DNA from: Ramlibacter rhizophilus
GTDB taxonomy: Bacteria > Pseudomonadota > Gammaproteobacteria > Burkholderiales > Burkholderiaceae_C
Length of the DNA: 64,000 nt
Direction of reading: 5' to 3'
Assembly (NCBI RefSeq): GCF_004681965.1
Contig: NZ_SMLL01000007.1
Span: forward strand, 124,001 to 188,000
A program made the translations under genes and the position numbers. Shown here piece after piece: positions 16,320 through 24,119 of this stretch. Below the pieces are notes generated by a model. That model was not told the origin of the DNA and made no database searches. It saw nothing but the letters and a program-made list of their open reading frames with translations. Position 1 is the stretch's first letter. Every line of letters starts with the position of its first letter.

Positions 16320-19246
16320 CCGTCGGACGCATCGGCTTGGCCGTCATCGCCGTCATGGTCGGCGGGCTGCTGGGCGATGTACGCGCAGCCGCCGACGCGC
16401 CATCCGTCAGCACCGGCGCCATCCGCAGCCAGGGCCAGGCCGATGGGCAGGAACAGGCCCACGCCAACACCCAGGTCAGCGCCGGCAACGCGCTGGTGGT
16501 GCGAAGCGGCGGCGACACCACGCTGCGCGGCGCGGTCATCGACGCGCACAGCGTCACGCGAGCGGGCATCACCGGCATCGCGGGCGACACGGCGGCCCGC
16601 ACGGGTGACGCGCAAACTGGTATCGCGCCGATCTTCGATGCCGAGAGGGTGCAGCGCGAGATCGACGCGCAGGTGACGATCACGCAGCACGCCCTGCCCC
16701 AACTGTTCAGGGCGGCGGGCACTTATGCGGACCGGCAGCGGGACGACCTGCGCACCCGGGCGCGCGGCGAAGTGGACCCGCAGCGCCAGGCCGAGCTGAA
16801 CGCGCAGGCGGGTCGATGGGAGGAGGGCGGGGACATCCGCGTGGCCCTACACAGCGCCATCGGGCTCGTCGGTGGCGATGTGGCGGGCGCGGTCGGCAGT
16901 GGCGCCGCTGCCGCTGCTGCGCCGGCGCTGGAGCAGTTGCAGAACGGAGTCTCTGTCGCCCTCGCGGACGTCGGCCTCGCCCCCGCATTGGCCCGCGAGG
17001 TGGCGAGCGGCGTCGCCAGCGTGGCGGCGGCGGGCATTGGCGGCATTGCGAGCGGGGGAGCCCTGGCGGGGGCTGCGACCGGGATGAACGTGGATGCTAA
17101 CAACCGGCAGTTGCACGCCGCCGAAGAGCGCTGGCTCAAAGACAAGGCCAAGGACTTCGCCAGGCAGGAGGGCATCAGCGAGGACGAGGCCTTGCGCCGC
17201 TTGACGCAGCAGGCGCTGAAGGACGTGGACTTCCTCTGGCGAGCGCAGCTTGCCGACGGCGACGACGCGAAGGCACAGGCCTTCCTCGCGGGCGCGCAGC
17301 AGACCTTCACGAACGACCTGGGCGCGCAGCAGCGCCTGTTCACCGCCTCCGGCCAGCAACTCCTGCGCCCGGAGATGTTCGCCGAGACCGCTGACCCGGC
17401 CTTCTATCGGCAGTTCGCGCAGAGCGGCATCAGCCGCAGCCTGAGCGCCGGCCTCGCCAAGGAACTGCGGGACTCGGGCATCGACGTGGCACGCGGCGCC
17501 GTCGATCTTGCACGCACGGTGCGGGACAACCCGGCGCTGGTGGTGAATGCGGTGTGGGAGACGGTCAGGTCCTTGCCGCAAAGCGTGGTGGATGGCTTCA
17601 AAGAATCGGGGACGTCCATCGGCGAAGGGTCTGCCGTCGCCCTCAGCCCGGATCTGGCGGGCAAGGTCAACGCGCTCTACGGCACCGATGCGGCCGGCGC
17701 ACAGCGGGCCTTGCTGGCCATCCGTGTCGCAGCCGCAGTCACCGGCACGGCAGGCGCAGTCAAGGCCACCGCAGGTGCGGTGGATGCCACAGCGGGAGCG
17801 GTCAAGGCCTCGGGGGCGGCTGCGGAAGAGGCGGCTGCCGCCCTTGCGAGGAAGCTGGATGCCGCGCTTGAAGAGAAAGCGGTGAAAGCCCTGCTGATGT
17901 CGGGCGGCGTGCATGACAGGAGCGGCAACCCTCTGCTGGATCTGAAGCAGCTCACCGATGCGCAGAAGGGAGCGATGGGCGACCTATTCGGGGCAAGCAC
18001 GGTCAAGCAGATCGTGCCCGATGGGCAGAAGATTGCGCGAACGCCCGGCGTTGGACAAACGGGGATCGACGACTTGTATAAGGTTAACCGGCCGGATGTG
18101 GACTACGTGGTGATCGAGTACAAGTTCGTGGGGGACCCGAAGCGTTCGGGGAGTTCATCTCTTTCTATGACGGCGGATGGACGGCAAGGATCAGAGCAGT
18201 GGATAACTGGTTCCGAACGCCTGATTAGAGCGGTAGGAGATCAGGCTGCTGAAGCGGTTGAGATGGCTCTCAGAAACGGGCGAACCGAAGCTTGGGTGGT
18301 GACGACGAGGGCGGATGGTTCAATCAATAGATTCGTCCAACTTGCTCCCTCCAGTGAGGAAGCCTATCGGAGTAACCCCATGATTCGCGCTCCGCTCGGA
18401 GATCTAAAGTATTGGAATGATCGCGTCCGCTTTGACCGTGAGACGATTGAGAGCAAGCAGCTTGCGCTAAAGGAGCCAAGCAAAAACCCTCTCTACGATC
18501 CAGAGTTTGCGATGAGTGTCGCCTCGCGCGTGAGACGCCTGATGCTCAGGAGATACTCTCGCGGGGATTCAATAAGCGATCTCAAGCAACATTTCCCAGC
18601 TTTAATTTCTTCATGGGAGCTGTCGAACTCACTTTCAGACGAAGTCTGCAAGAAGTACAACCGAACGAACTGCCGCGACTGGATATTCGAACTCCGTGAC
18701 CTGAACCACTACAACTGGTGCTTCTGGCTAGTCGGCCTCGCGCTCGCCCTGGAAATCCCCAACGACCAGTGGCAGCGCCTGCTGGCCCTCATCGGTGGCG
18801 AAGGAGAGGACGTCCTTCTGGACCAAGTCATTGCCTTCCGGCAGCCGGGCCGCCTAGTCGGCACCAAGCTCCTGCACCCCAAGCCCTACGCCCGCCTGCT
18901 CAGAACCATCGGAGCCCCGCGCGAGCAGCAGCCGCAACTGCTGCTGGACTTCGTCGACCACTGGTACCCCGAACTCGCCCGCAAAGGCAAAGACGAGCTG
19001 TGGTGGTACATCTACGGCGACCCCGTCAAGCACCCACTGGAGATGGGCAGCTACTTCGGCCGCTGGTGCATCGAAGCCGTCGCAGCCGTCAAGGCCTTCG
19101 GCATCGACGACAGCTTGTGCCTCGGGCACGAGCACTATCCTGGTGACCTTCTCCGGCCTGATGGTCCTACGACGCATCGTCCTCGCCAGGAGCAGGGCAG
19201 GCCGGGGCTGGTGGGAAAGTTGTTCCAGCTGTTCGCACGTCGATGA
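16316..19246 (+). CDS. Orphan CdiA 3' module 2: PoNe-like toxin fused in frame to its PoNi-like immunity domain
   Basis: One 976-residue open frame holding both toxin and immunity. Residues 1-32 are unrelated to module 1 and look signal-peptide-like (MTVGR, a hydrophobic stretch, then DVRAAADA). Next is a short relic of the CdiA repeats (QVSAGNALVV, SGGDTTLRGAVIDA) that jumps directly to SVTRAG, so about 480 bases present in module 1 are deleted. The pretoxin region follows, then the nuclease core (DDLYKV, VVIEYKF near residue 600, TADGRQGS). After a 90-residue diverged tail the frame runs without a stop into MIRAP, the immunity start, at residue 689. Module 1 has a stop overlapping that start. 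The ATG at 16316 overlaps the module 1 immunity stop. Whether the full fusion, only the internal immunity protein, or neither is made cannot be told from sequence. Confidence 0.75.
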   Translation: MTVGRIGLAVIAVMVGGLLGDVRAAADAPSVSTGAIRSQGQADGQEQAHANTQVSAGNALVVRSGGDTTLRGAVIDAHSVTRAGITGIAGDTAARTGDAQTGIAPIFDAERVQREIDAQVTITQHALPQLFRAAGTYADRQRDDLRTRARGEVDPQRQAELNAQAGRWEEGGDIRVALHSAIGLVGGDVAGAVGSGAAAAAAPALEQLQNGVSVALADVGLAPALAREVASGVASVAAAGIGGIASGGALAGAATGMNVDANNRQLHAAEERWLKDKAKDFARQEGISEDEALRRLTQQALKDVDFLWRAQLADGDDAKAQAFLAGAQQTFTNDLGAQQRLFTASGQQLLRPEMFAETADPAFYRQFAQSGISRSLSAGLAKELRDSGIDVARGAVDLARTVRDNPALVVNAVWETVRSLPQSVVDGFKESGTSIGEGSAVALSPDLAGKVNALYGTDAAGAQRALLAIRVAAAVTGTAGAVKATAGAVDATAGAVKASGAAAEEAAAALARKLDAALEEKAVKALLMSGGVHDRSGNPLLDLKQLTDAQKGAMGDLFGASTVKQIVPDGQKIARTPGVGQTGIDDLYKVNRPDVDYVVIEYKFVGDPKRSGSSSLSMTADGRQGSEQWITGSERLIRAVGDQAAEAVEMALRNGRTEAWVVTTRADGSINRFVQLAPSSEEAYRSNPMIRAPLGDLKYWNDRVRFDRETIESKQLALKEPSKNPLYDPEFAMSVASRVRRLMLRRYSRGDSISDLKQHFPALISSWELSNSLSDEVCKKYNRTNCRDWIFELRDLNHYNWCFWLVGLALALEIPNDQWQRLLALIGGEGEDVLLDQVIAFRQPGRLVGTKLLHPKPYARLLRTIGAPREQQPQLLLDFVDHWYPELARKGKDELWWYIYGDPVKHPLEMGSYFGRWCIEAVAAVKAFGIDDSLCLGHEHYPGDLLRPDGPTTHRPRQEQGRPGLVGKLFQLFARR
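16550..18156 (+). repeat. Duplicated pretoxin block A, copy 2
   Basis: Partner of 13627-15191. The left edge coincides with a deletion junction where GTCATCGACGCG is joined to ACAGCGTCACGCG. In module 1 these two segments lie about 480 bases apart. Confidence 0.9.
18380..19246 (+). CDS. PoNi-like immunity protein, module 2 (internal start within fused frame)
   Basis: A 288-residue DUF1910/DUF1911-type immunity protein, homologous throughout to the module 1 copy (NPLYDPEFA, LMLRRYSRGD, GSYFGRWCIEAVA, HYPGDLL). The ATG is preceded by GGAG at the same seven-base spacing as in module 1, so independent translation initiation is likely even though the toxin frame reads through. The first 110 residues are diverged from module 1 and the rest is nearly identical. 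It shares its stop with the toxin frame. It is expected to protect against the module 2 nuclease. Confidence 0.75.
   Translation: MIRAPLGDLKYWNDRVRFDRETIESKQLALKEPSKNPLYDPEFAMSVASRVRRLMLRRYSRGDSISDLKQHFPALISSWELSNSLSDEVCKKYNRTNCRDWIFELRDLNHYNWCFWLVGLALALEIPNDQWQRLLALIGGEGEDVLLDQVIAFRQPGRLVGTKLLHPKPYARLLRTIGAPREQQPQLLLDFVDHWYPELARKGKDELWWYIYGDPVKHPLEMGSYFGRWCIEAVAAVKAFGIDDSLCLGHEHYPGDLLRPDGPTTHRPRQEQGRPGLVGKLFQLFARR
18710..19193 (+). repeat. Duplicated immunity 3' block B, copy 2
   Basis: Partner of 15783-16266 and nearly identical to it. The similarity fades just before the stop codons of the two immunity genes. Confidence 0.9.
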
Positions 19247-19441
19247 TCGTGGGAGGGTGTGTCGGCAACCTGATGTTGGCCGCCATCAGCTATCGAACGG
19301 GTTTTCGCAGATAAGGACGGATTACGACTACCTGTTCGACTTCGACTCGCATACGGGAGAACTTCTTCGTTTTGCACGACCGAGCCGCACCCAGGTAGCA
19401 CAGTGCCTCGTGACCTGCTGGCGGCTCGGACACAAGCCGTG

Positions 19442-20257
19442 CTACCGGGCGCCAATGAATACGTAGCCGCGTCCCCAAACAGCGTCCCAGTCCGGACCCG
19501 TGATCACGTAAAGCTGCGCAGTCTTCGGGTCCCAATAGGCGATGCCATCATTCCAGCCCGGCGACTTGCAGGTTTGGTCGAAGGGAAGACTGATCCAGTA
19601 GACGTTGAGCTTCGAATCCGGGAAGACTTCACCGCTGGCGGTGCACCCTGAAGCGCTCGTCTTCACGATCTCGCCCGCCTCAGTGATGACGATGGTTGCC
19701 GCCTCACGTGTCTCCAGGCCGACGAATTCACCTGAGTACGTCCCCGCCACTTGCGCAAGTGTCGGTGTGCCCTCCAGCGAGTGGTATTCGTTGGCTGTCA
19801 ATAGTTCCGGTCCTGTCGGGCGAATGAGACGCCCTTCGAATGCGCCAGAATCATTGACGCTTCCGCTGAGCGCGGTGACGCCAAATTGACCGGTTTCGAA
19901 GTTGTAGTCCAGGCTGTTGCTCGCTCGGATGGTTCGTCCAATGATCTCTGCGCCGTCTTGTACAAAGCCAGTGACAGACTTTGTTGACTTGTCGGAGTAG
20001 ACAATCATGTACCCGGTAGTAACCCCATCCGTGAGCACGAAGGCGGTGAAGTCCTTGCCCGCATCGGTCGCGCCGCGCCAAAGTCCGGCTGGACTTTCGG
20101 CCTTCGGGGTCGTTGAATCCGGTGCTGTTGACTCGATGGTAGTTTCGGCGATGGCGCTTTCTTCGCCACCGCCACCGCCACCGCCACCGCAGGCGCTAAG
20201 CGTCAGCGCGAGTGCGCCAATCAATGACGAAATACTCAGTCGGAATGTAGAGGGCAT
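19442..20257 (-). CDS. Predicted lipoprotein with poly-glycine linker
   Basis: A 271-residue protein of unrecognised family. It has a type II signal peptide (MPSTFRLSISSLIGALALT) and a lipobox LSAC. The lipidated Cys is followed by eight Gly encoded by a hexanucleotide repeat near 20167-20190, a Ser/Thr/Glu-rich tether to about residue 55, and then a mostly beta-strand-like globular region (LWRGATDAGKDFTAF, GTYSGEF, YVFIGAR). Only two Cys (SGC, QTC) occur after the lipobox and might form a disulfide. The outer membrane is the likely location. It points away from the CDI locus across a 195-base gap in which I see no gene. Confidence 0.75.
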   Translation of the reverse strand: MPSTFRLSISSLIGALALTLSACGGGGGGGGEESAIAETTIESTAPDSTTPKAESPAGLWRGATDAGKDFTAFVLTDGVTTGYMIVYSDKSTKSVTGFVQDGAEIIGRTIRASNSLDYNFETGQFGVTALSGSVNDSGAFEGRLIRPTGPELLTANEYHSLEGTPTLAQVAGTYSGEFVGLETREAATIVITEAGEIVKTSASGCTASGEVFPDSKLNVYWISLPFDQTCKSPGWNDGIAYWDPKTAQLYVITGPDWDAVWGRGYVFIGAR

Positions 20258-20393
20258 GTCGGGCCTTTGTGAGTTGACGAAAAGAGGGTGTGAACGTCCG
20301 AGGCATCAGCGATGCAGCGGGTCAATAGCCTGCGAGGCGCCGCGGACCCAGGCCCGCCCGAGACAGGTAAGGCCTTGCCAGGTGAACAGCGAT

Positions 20394-21137
20394 CTAGTTG
20401 GCCAGCAGCGTTCCGAGCTCTGCAATGACCTTGCGCTCGCACGCCGCCAGAATCTGTTCCAGCTGTGTTTTGAGGGGTTGATAGGAATCGGCGGCCCATT
20501 CCTCAAGTGGCCTGGCCCCTTCGCTCCGCTTGGCGCAGTTGACGATCGCAGGCGGAGTGAAGTTGAAGATGCTGGCTGATTTCCGTTGCTTGTACACATT
20601 CAAGTCCAGCCGCAGGTAGTAGTCGGTCGATTCGCCAACCAGGCTTTCATAGACCAGGCTTGCGAAACCACCGCCGACAACAATCGGGTGCTGGAATGTT
20701 TTTCCCCGGAATTCGGGATCTTTAGAGACTCTGTCGTTGACGGTGCGCTCCAGCGAATTGACGAAAGTGGTGGGGACGGGGTTTTGCAGGTTGGAGCGGT
20801 CTTGCACGTCTGGAATAGGAATCCCTTTGAGCTGTTCTTTGCTGAATGTTTGAAAACCGACGGATCGTGTTGCCACCAGAAGGAAGGCATTGAGTGCGAG
20901 TTGCCGACCGATTTGCTTTTGAGTCGCCTCGCGCCGAAGCAGGAGCACCTCCGTGGGGGGCTCCTGCAACCACGAGCCGTCGCCGAAGCTCGTCGAGTAC
21001 TCGACCTTGACCCTGCCGGGCGGATGCAAGCGCGGCGCGCCGTCGTGAGCGGAATCGTTGGCCTGGAGGTGCTCGGGAGATGCGCAGCCCGCGAGAGAGA
21101 GCGAGGCGACCAGCAGCGTAAGTAAGAATGGCTTCAT
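20394..21137 (-). CDS. Predicted lipoprotein of unknown function
   Basis: A 247-residue protein with a lipoprotein signal (MKPFLLTLLVASLSLAGC; lipobox LAGC). The mature part has no motif I recognise. It contains a basic/polar segment around residues 65-80, a hydrophobic NAFLLVATRSVGFQTF segment, and a Glu/Leu-rich C-terminal helix region (LKTQLEQILAACERKVIAEL). It lies upstream of the poly-glycine lipoprotein on the same strand, with 136 bases between. That gap shows no clear terminator, so co-transcription is possible. Both genes are moderately less GC-rich than the core genome on the right of the window. Confidence 0.7.
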   Translation of the reverse strand: MKPFLLTLLVASLSLAGCASPEHLQANDSAHDGAPRLHPPGRVKVEYSTSFGDGSWLQEPPTEVLLLRREATQKQIGRQLALNAFLLVATRSVGFQTFSKEQLKGIPIPDVQDRSNLQNPVPTTFVNSLERTVNDRVSKDPEFRGKTFQHPIVVGGGFASLVYESLVGESTDYYLRLDLNVYKQRKSASIFNFTPPAIVNCAKRSEGARPLEEWAADSYQPLKTQLEQILAACERKVIAELGTLLAN

Positions 21138-21389
21138 GGGGAGGGCAATGATCAGAGTCCGGGGAGGCGGTGAACCACTAAGAGCGCACCGGGCTCTAGC
21201 GACTATCTAAGTTTTAGTTTGAAACTGAAAATACTAGCGCCAGGGAGCATACGAGGCGTGTTGCTCAGCCTTGACGTGGTGAATTGCCGGTCGTCAGGAA
21301 TCAGTCATCAAGCCCAGAAGCCGCCTCTGCCATGCGGTATCCGGCTCGCGGTGCATGGCCACTCTCCGGGCACTCCTATAGTTCCCGGC

Positions 21390-22358
21390 ATGCATCAGCC
21401 TTCCGGCGCGCCATCGCAAGCTCCCCCGCGCACCCCTCGCCCCCGCCTCCTCCGCCAAGCCCACATCCTCCACCGCCGCGCCGGCCGTCTCGATCCCGTG
21501 CTGCGCGGCATGCTCTGGGCCACGCTGGGCGGCTTTCTTTTCGTCTGCCTCAACGCCACCATGCGCGGCCTCGCGCGGCAGCTCGATCCCTTCCAGGCGC
21601 AGTTCATCCGCTACCTCATGGGGCTGGTGGTGCTGGCGCCGATGCTGCTGCGCTCCGGCCTGGCGAGCTGGAAGCCTGCCAGCGTGCGCGGGCAGTTCGG
21701 GCGGGGCGTGGTGCATACCAGCGCGCTGACCCTCTGGTTCCTGGCCGCGCCGCATGTGACCTTGGCGGACATGACCGCCATCGGCTTCATGACGCCCATC
21801 TTCATCATGCTGGGCGCGGCGCTGTTCCTGGACGAGAAGATGCAGGCGGCGCGCTGGGTGGCGGCGATGCTGGGGCTGGTGGGCGTGCTCATCGTCGTGG
21901 GGCCGCAGCTGTCCGGGCAGGGCGGCGTGTGGCTGCTGGTGCTGCTGGGGTCTTCGCCGCTCTTCGCGGCGTCCTTCATCATCGTGAAGGCGCAGACCCG
22001 GCGCGAGAGCTCGACGGTGATCGTGGCCTGGCAGTCCATCACCGTGGCGCTCCTGAGCCTGCCGCTGGCGCTGCTGGAGTGGCGGTCCCCCACGCTCGGG
22101 CAGTGGCTGCTGGGGCTGCTCGGTGGCATCTTCGGTTCGGCGGGCCACTACGCCATGACGCGCGCCTTCAGCGCCACGGACATCTCCGCCACGCAGTCGG
22201 TCAAGTTCCTGGAGATGGTGTGGGCCGCGCTGCTGGGCTTCGTGATCTTCCAGGCCGTGCCCAGTGGGTGGACGCTCATCGGCGGGACGGTGATCTGCGC
22301 CTCCACGGTGTGGATCGCGCGCCGGGAGGCCCTGCGTTCCGCCCGTCGCGGCCTATGA
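21390..22358 (+). CDS. EamA-family (DMT superfamily) membrane transporter
   Basis: An inner-membrane protein of 322 residues built of two repeated EamA halves, about ten hydrophobic helices in all, starting with MLWATLGGFLFVCLNATM. It has the typical duplication (LADMTAIGFMTPIFIMLGAA in the first half, TQSVKFLEMVWAALLG in the second). The family exports small metabolites or drugs. The substrate cannot be predicted here. ATG at 21390 gives a 40-residue basic cytoplasmic leader before the first helix; ATG at 21510 would remove it. The gene ends 34 bases before the GST-like gene and probably shares its transcript. The 250 bases upstream show no other gene. Confidence 0.85.
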   Translation: MHQPSGAPSQAPPRTPRPRLLRQAHILHRRAGRLDPVLRGMLWATLGGFLFVCLNATMRGLARQLDPFQAQFIRYLMGLVVLAPMLLRSGLASWKPASVRGQFGRGVVHTSALTLWFLAAPHVTLADMTAIGFMTPIFIMLGAALFLDEKMQAARWVAAMLGLVGVLIVVGPQLSGQGGVWLLVLLGSSPLFAASFIIVKAQTRRESSTVIVAWQSITVALLSLPLALLEWRSPTLGQWLLGLLGGIFGSAGHYAMTRAFSATDISATQSVKFLEMVWAALLGFVIFQAVPSGWTLIGGTVICASTVWIARREALRSARRGL

Positions 22359-22392
22359 TGGCCGCCCCGCATCTGCCTGCAGGAGAACCCGC

Positions 22393-23193
22393 ATGAGCGT
22401 CGGCATGACCATGCACCACATTCCCGTCTGCCCCTTCTCGCAGCGGGTGGAGATCCTGCTCGCGCTCAAGGAAGCGACCAGTGCGGTGCAGTTCGAGGTG
22501 GTGGACATCACGCGGCCGCGCTCGCCCGAGCTGCTGGCCAAGACGCGCGGCACCACGGCGCTTCCGGTGCTGGAGTTCGCGGACGGCCGCATCCTCAAGG
22601 AAAGCCTGGTCATCATGCAGTACCTGGAAGACGTGCTGCCCGGCCGTCCGGTGGCGCAGCCCGATCCCTGGCGTCGCGCGGTGGAGAACATGCTGGTGCG
22701 CATGGAAGGCGACTTCGTCAACGCCGGCTACACGCTGGTGATGAACCAGGACCCGTCCCGCCGCGACGCCCTGCACGAGCGCATGCTCGCGCAGTTCGCC
22801 AAGCTCGATGCCTTCCTGCGCGAACATGCGCCCGAAGGCCCCTTCCTCTTCGAGGAGTTCGGCTGGGCCGAGGCGGTGTTCACGCCCATGTTCATGCGCT
22901 TCTGGTTCCTCTCCTACTACGAGGACTTCGAGCTGCCGCAGGACGGCGCCTATGACCGCGTGTGCGCCTGGCGCCAGGCCTGCCTCGCCCACCCGGCAGC
23001 GCAGCAGGTCACGCGCGAGGAGATCGTCAAGCTCTATTACGACTACGCACAGGGCGCGGGCAACGGCGCCCTGCTGCCGGGGCGCGAGCGCTCGTCCTTC
23101 GTGTTCGAGCCGCATTGGCGCGAGCGGCCCTGGCCGCCCAAGGACAAGTACCGGGGCACGGCCTCGGACGCGGCGCTCGGGCTGGTCCCCTGA
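22393..23193 (+). CDS. Glutathione S-transferase family protein
   Basis: A cytoplasmic protein of 266 residues with an N-terminal thioredoxin-like domain (residues 8-85: VCPFSQRVEILLALKE, TTALPVLEF, ILKESLVIMQYLED) and an all-helical C-terminal domain. The CPFS motif and the ESLVI segment in place of the usual ES-A-I suggest an omega/beta-like thiol transferase or a dehalogenase-type GST rather than a classical detoxification enzyme. AGGAG lies eight bases before the ATG. It follows the EamA transporter closely. A 45-residue C-terminal extension rich in Arg, Trp and Pro (HWRERPWPPKDKYRG) is longer than usual for the family. Confidence 0.85.
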   Translation: MSVGMTMHHIPVCPFSQRVEILLALKEATSAVQFEVVDITRPRSPELLAKTRGTTALPVLEFADGRILKESLVIMQYLEDVLPGRPVAQPDPWRRAVENMLVRMEGDFVNAGYTLVMNQDPSRRDALHERMLAQFAKLDAFLREHAPEGPFLFEEFGWAEAVFTPMFMRFWFLSYYEDFELPQDGAYDRVCAWRQACLAHPAAQQVTREEIVKLYYDYAQGAGNGALLPGRERSSFVFEPHWRERPWPPKDKYRGTASDAALGLVP

Positions 23194-23209
23194 CCCGACG
23201 GGAGCGAGT

Positions 23210-24112
23210 TCAGGACGGCGCGCGCGCCGCCCCCTGCTCTCGCCATCGCGCCGCCAGCTCCACGAACAGCAGCGCCGTCGGGCTCGCGCCGCTGCGCCGC
23301 CGCGCCACGGCCACGGTCGAGGTCGGCGAATCCGCCAGGGGTTTGTAGATCACCTCCGCCGGCAGGATGCGCGCCATGCTCTCCGGCACGAGCGCAATGC
23401 CCATGCCGGCGCCGACCAGTGCGATGGCACTGTTCGCGTTGCCCGAGACTTCGCTCAGGCGCGGCTCGAAACCCGCGCTGCGGCACTGGGACTGCACGGA
23501 CTGGAAGGGGCCGACGGGGCGTCGGCTCGCGTTGAGGAACTGTTCGTCCCGCAGGTCGCGCAGAGACAGCTTCGTCCGCCGCGCGAGCCGGTGCCCCCGG
23601 GGCATGGCGACCACCAGCGATTCCTCGTAGAGCGGCAGGGCCTCGATGTGCGCGGCGTTGACCGGCAGGCGCACCAGTCCCACGTCGAGCCGGCCCTGCA
23701 CCAGCCAGTCCACCTGCTGGTCGGTGGTCGCTTCCTGGAGCCGCACCGACACCGCCGGATAACGCTGCGTGAAGGCCTGGACCAGCGTGGGCAGCAGGCC
23801 CTGGGTGGTGGTGAAGTTGCAGCCAATCCGCAGTGTGCCGACCTCGCCTTCCCCCACGCGGCGCACGCGCTCGGCGATGTCGTCCAGGCCCGCCAGCCAG
23901 GGCCCGACCTGCTCGTACAGTTCGCGGCCGGCGGTGGTGAGCGCGACCGAGCGGCGGTTGCGAACGAAGAGCGGCGTGCCCACAGCCTCTTCCAGGCCGC
24001 GGATCTGCTGGCTCAAGGGTGGCTGCGACATGTTCAGCCGCGCCGCGGCGCGGCTGAAGTGAAGCTCCTCGGCGACGACGAGGAAATAGCGCAGGTGCCG
24101 CAGCTCGAACAC
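23210..24112 (-). CDS. LysR-family transcriptional regulator
   Basis: A 300-residue DNA-binding regulator. Residues 1-60 form the winged helix-turn-helix (MFELRHLRYFLVVAEELHFS, AAARLNMSQPPLSQQI, LFVRNRRSVALTTAGREL). Residues 90-290 form the periplasmic-binding-protein-like effector domain. It is the last gene of a three-gene run, starting 7 bases after the class II aldolase gene, so it is probably transcribed with the Bug receptor and the aldolase and may regulate them. LysR regulators are more often divergent from their targets, so this arrangement is slightly unusual. The inducer is unknown. Confidence 0.9.
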   Translation of the reverse strand: MFELRHLRYFLVVAEELHFSRAAARLNMSQPPLSQQIRGLEEAVGTPLFVRNRRSVALTTAGRELYEQVGPWLAGLDDIAERVRRVGEGEVGTLRIGCNFTTTQGLLPTLVQAFTQRYPAVSVRLQEATTDQQVDWLVQGRLDVGLVRLPVNAAHIEALPLYEESLVVAMPRGHRLARRTKLSLRDLRDEQFLNASRRPVGPFQSVQSQCRSAGFEPRLSEVSGNANSAIALVGAGMGIALVPESMARILPAEVIYKPLADSPTSTVAVARRRSGASPTALLFVELAARWREQGAARAPS

Positions 24113-24119
24113 GTCCGCT

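Noticed and set aside
13627..19193. Duplicated blocks as an insertion sequence or transposon
   Set aside because: No transposase, terminal inverted repeats or target duplications are seen, and the duplicated DNA is all CdiA 3' sequence plus immunity genes.
19243..19314. Short open frame starting in the ATGA after the second immunity gene (23 codons)
   Set aside because: Too short, no ribosome-binding site and no similarity to other parts of the window. It imitates the coupled starts only by chance.
20167..20190. CCACCG repeat as a phase-variation switch
   Set aside because: The six-base unit is a multiple of three and encodes a glycine linker, so slippage would not switch the frame.
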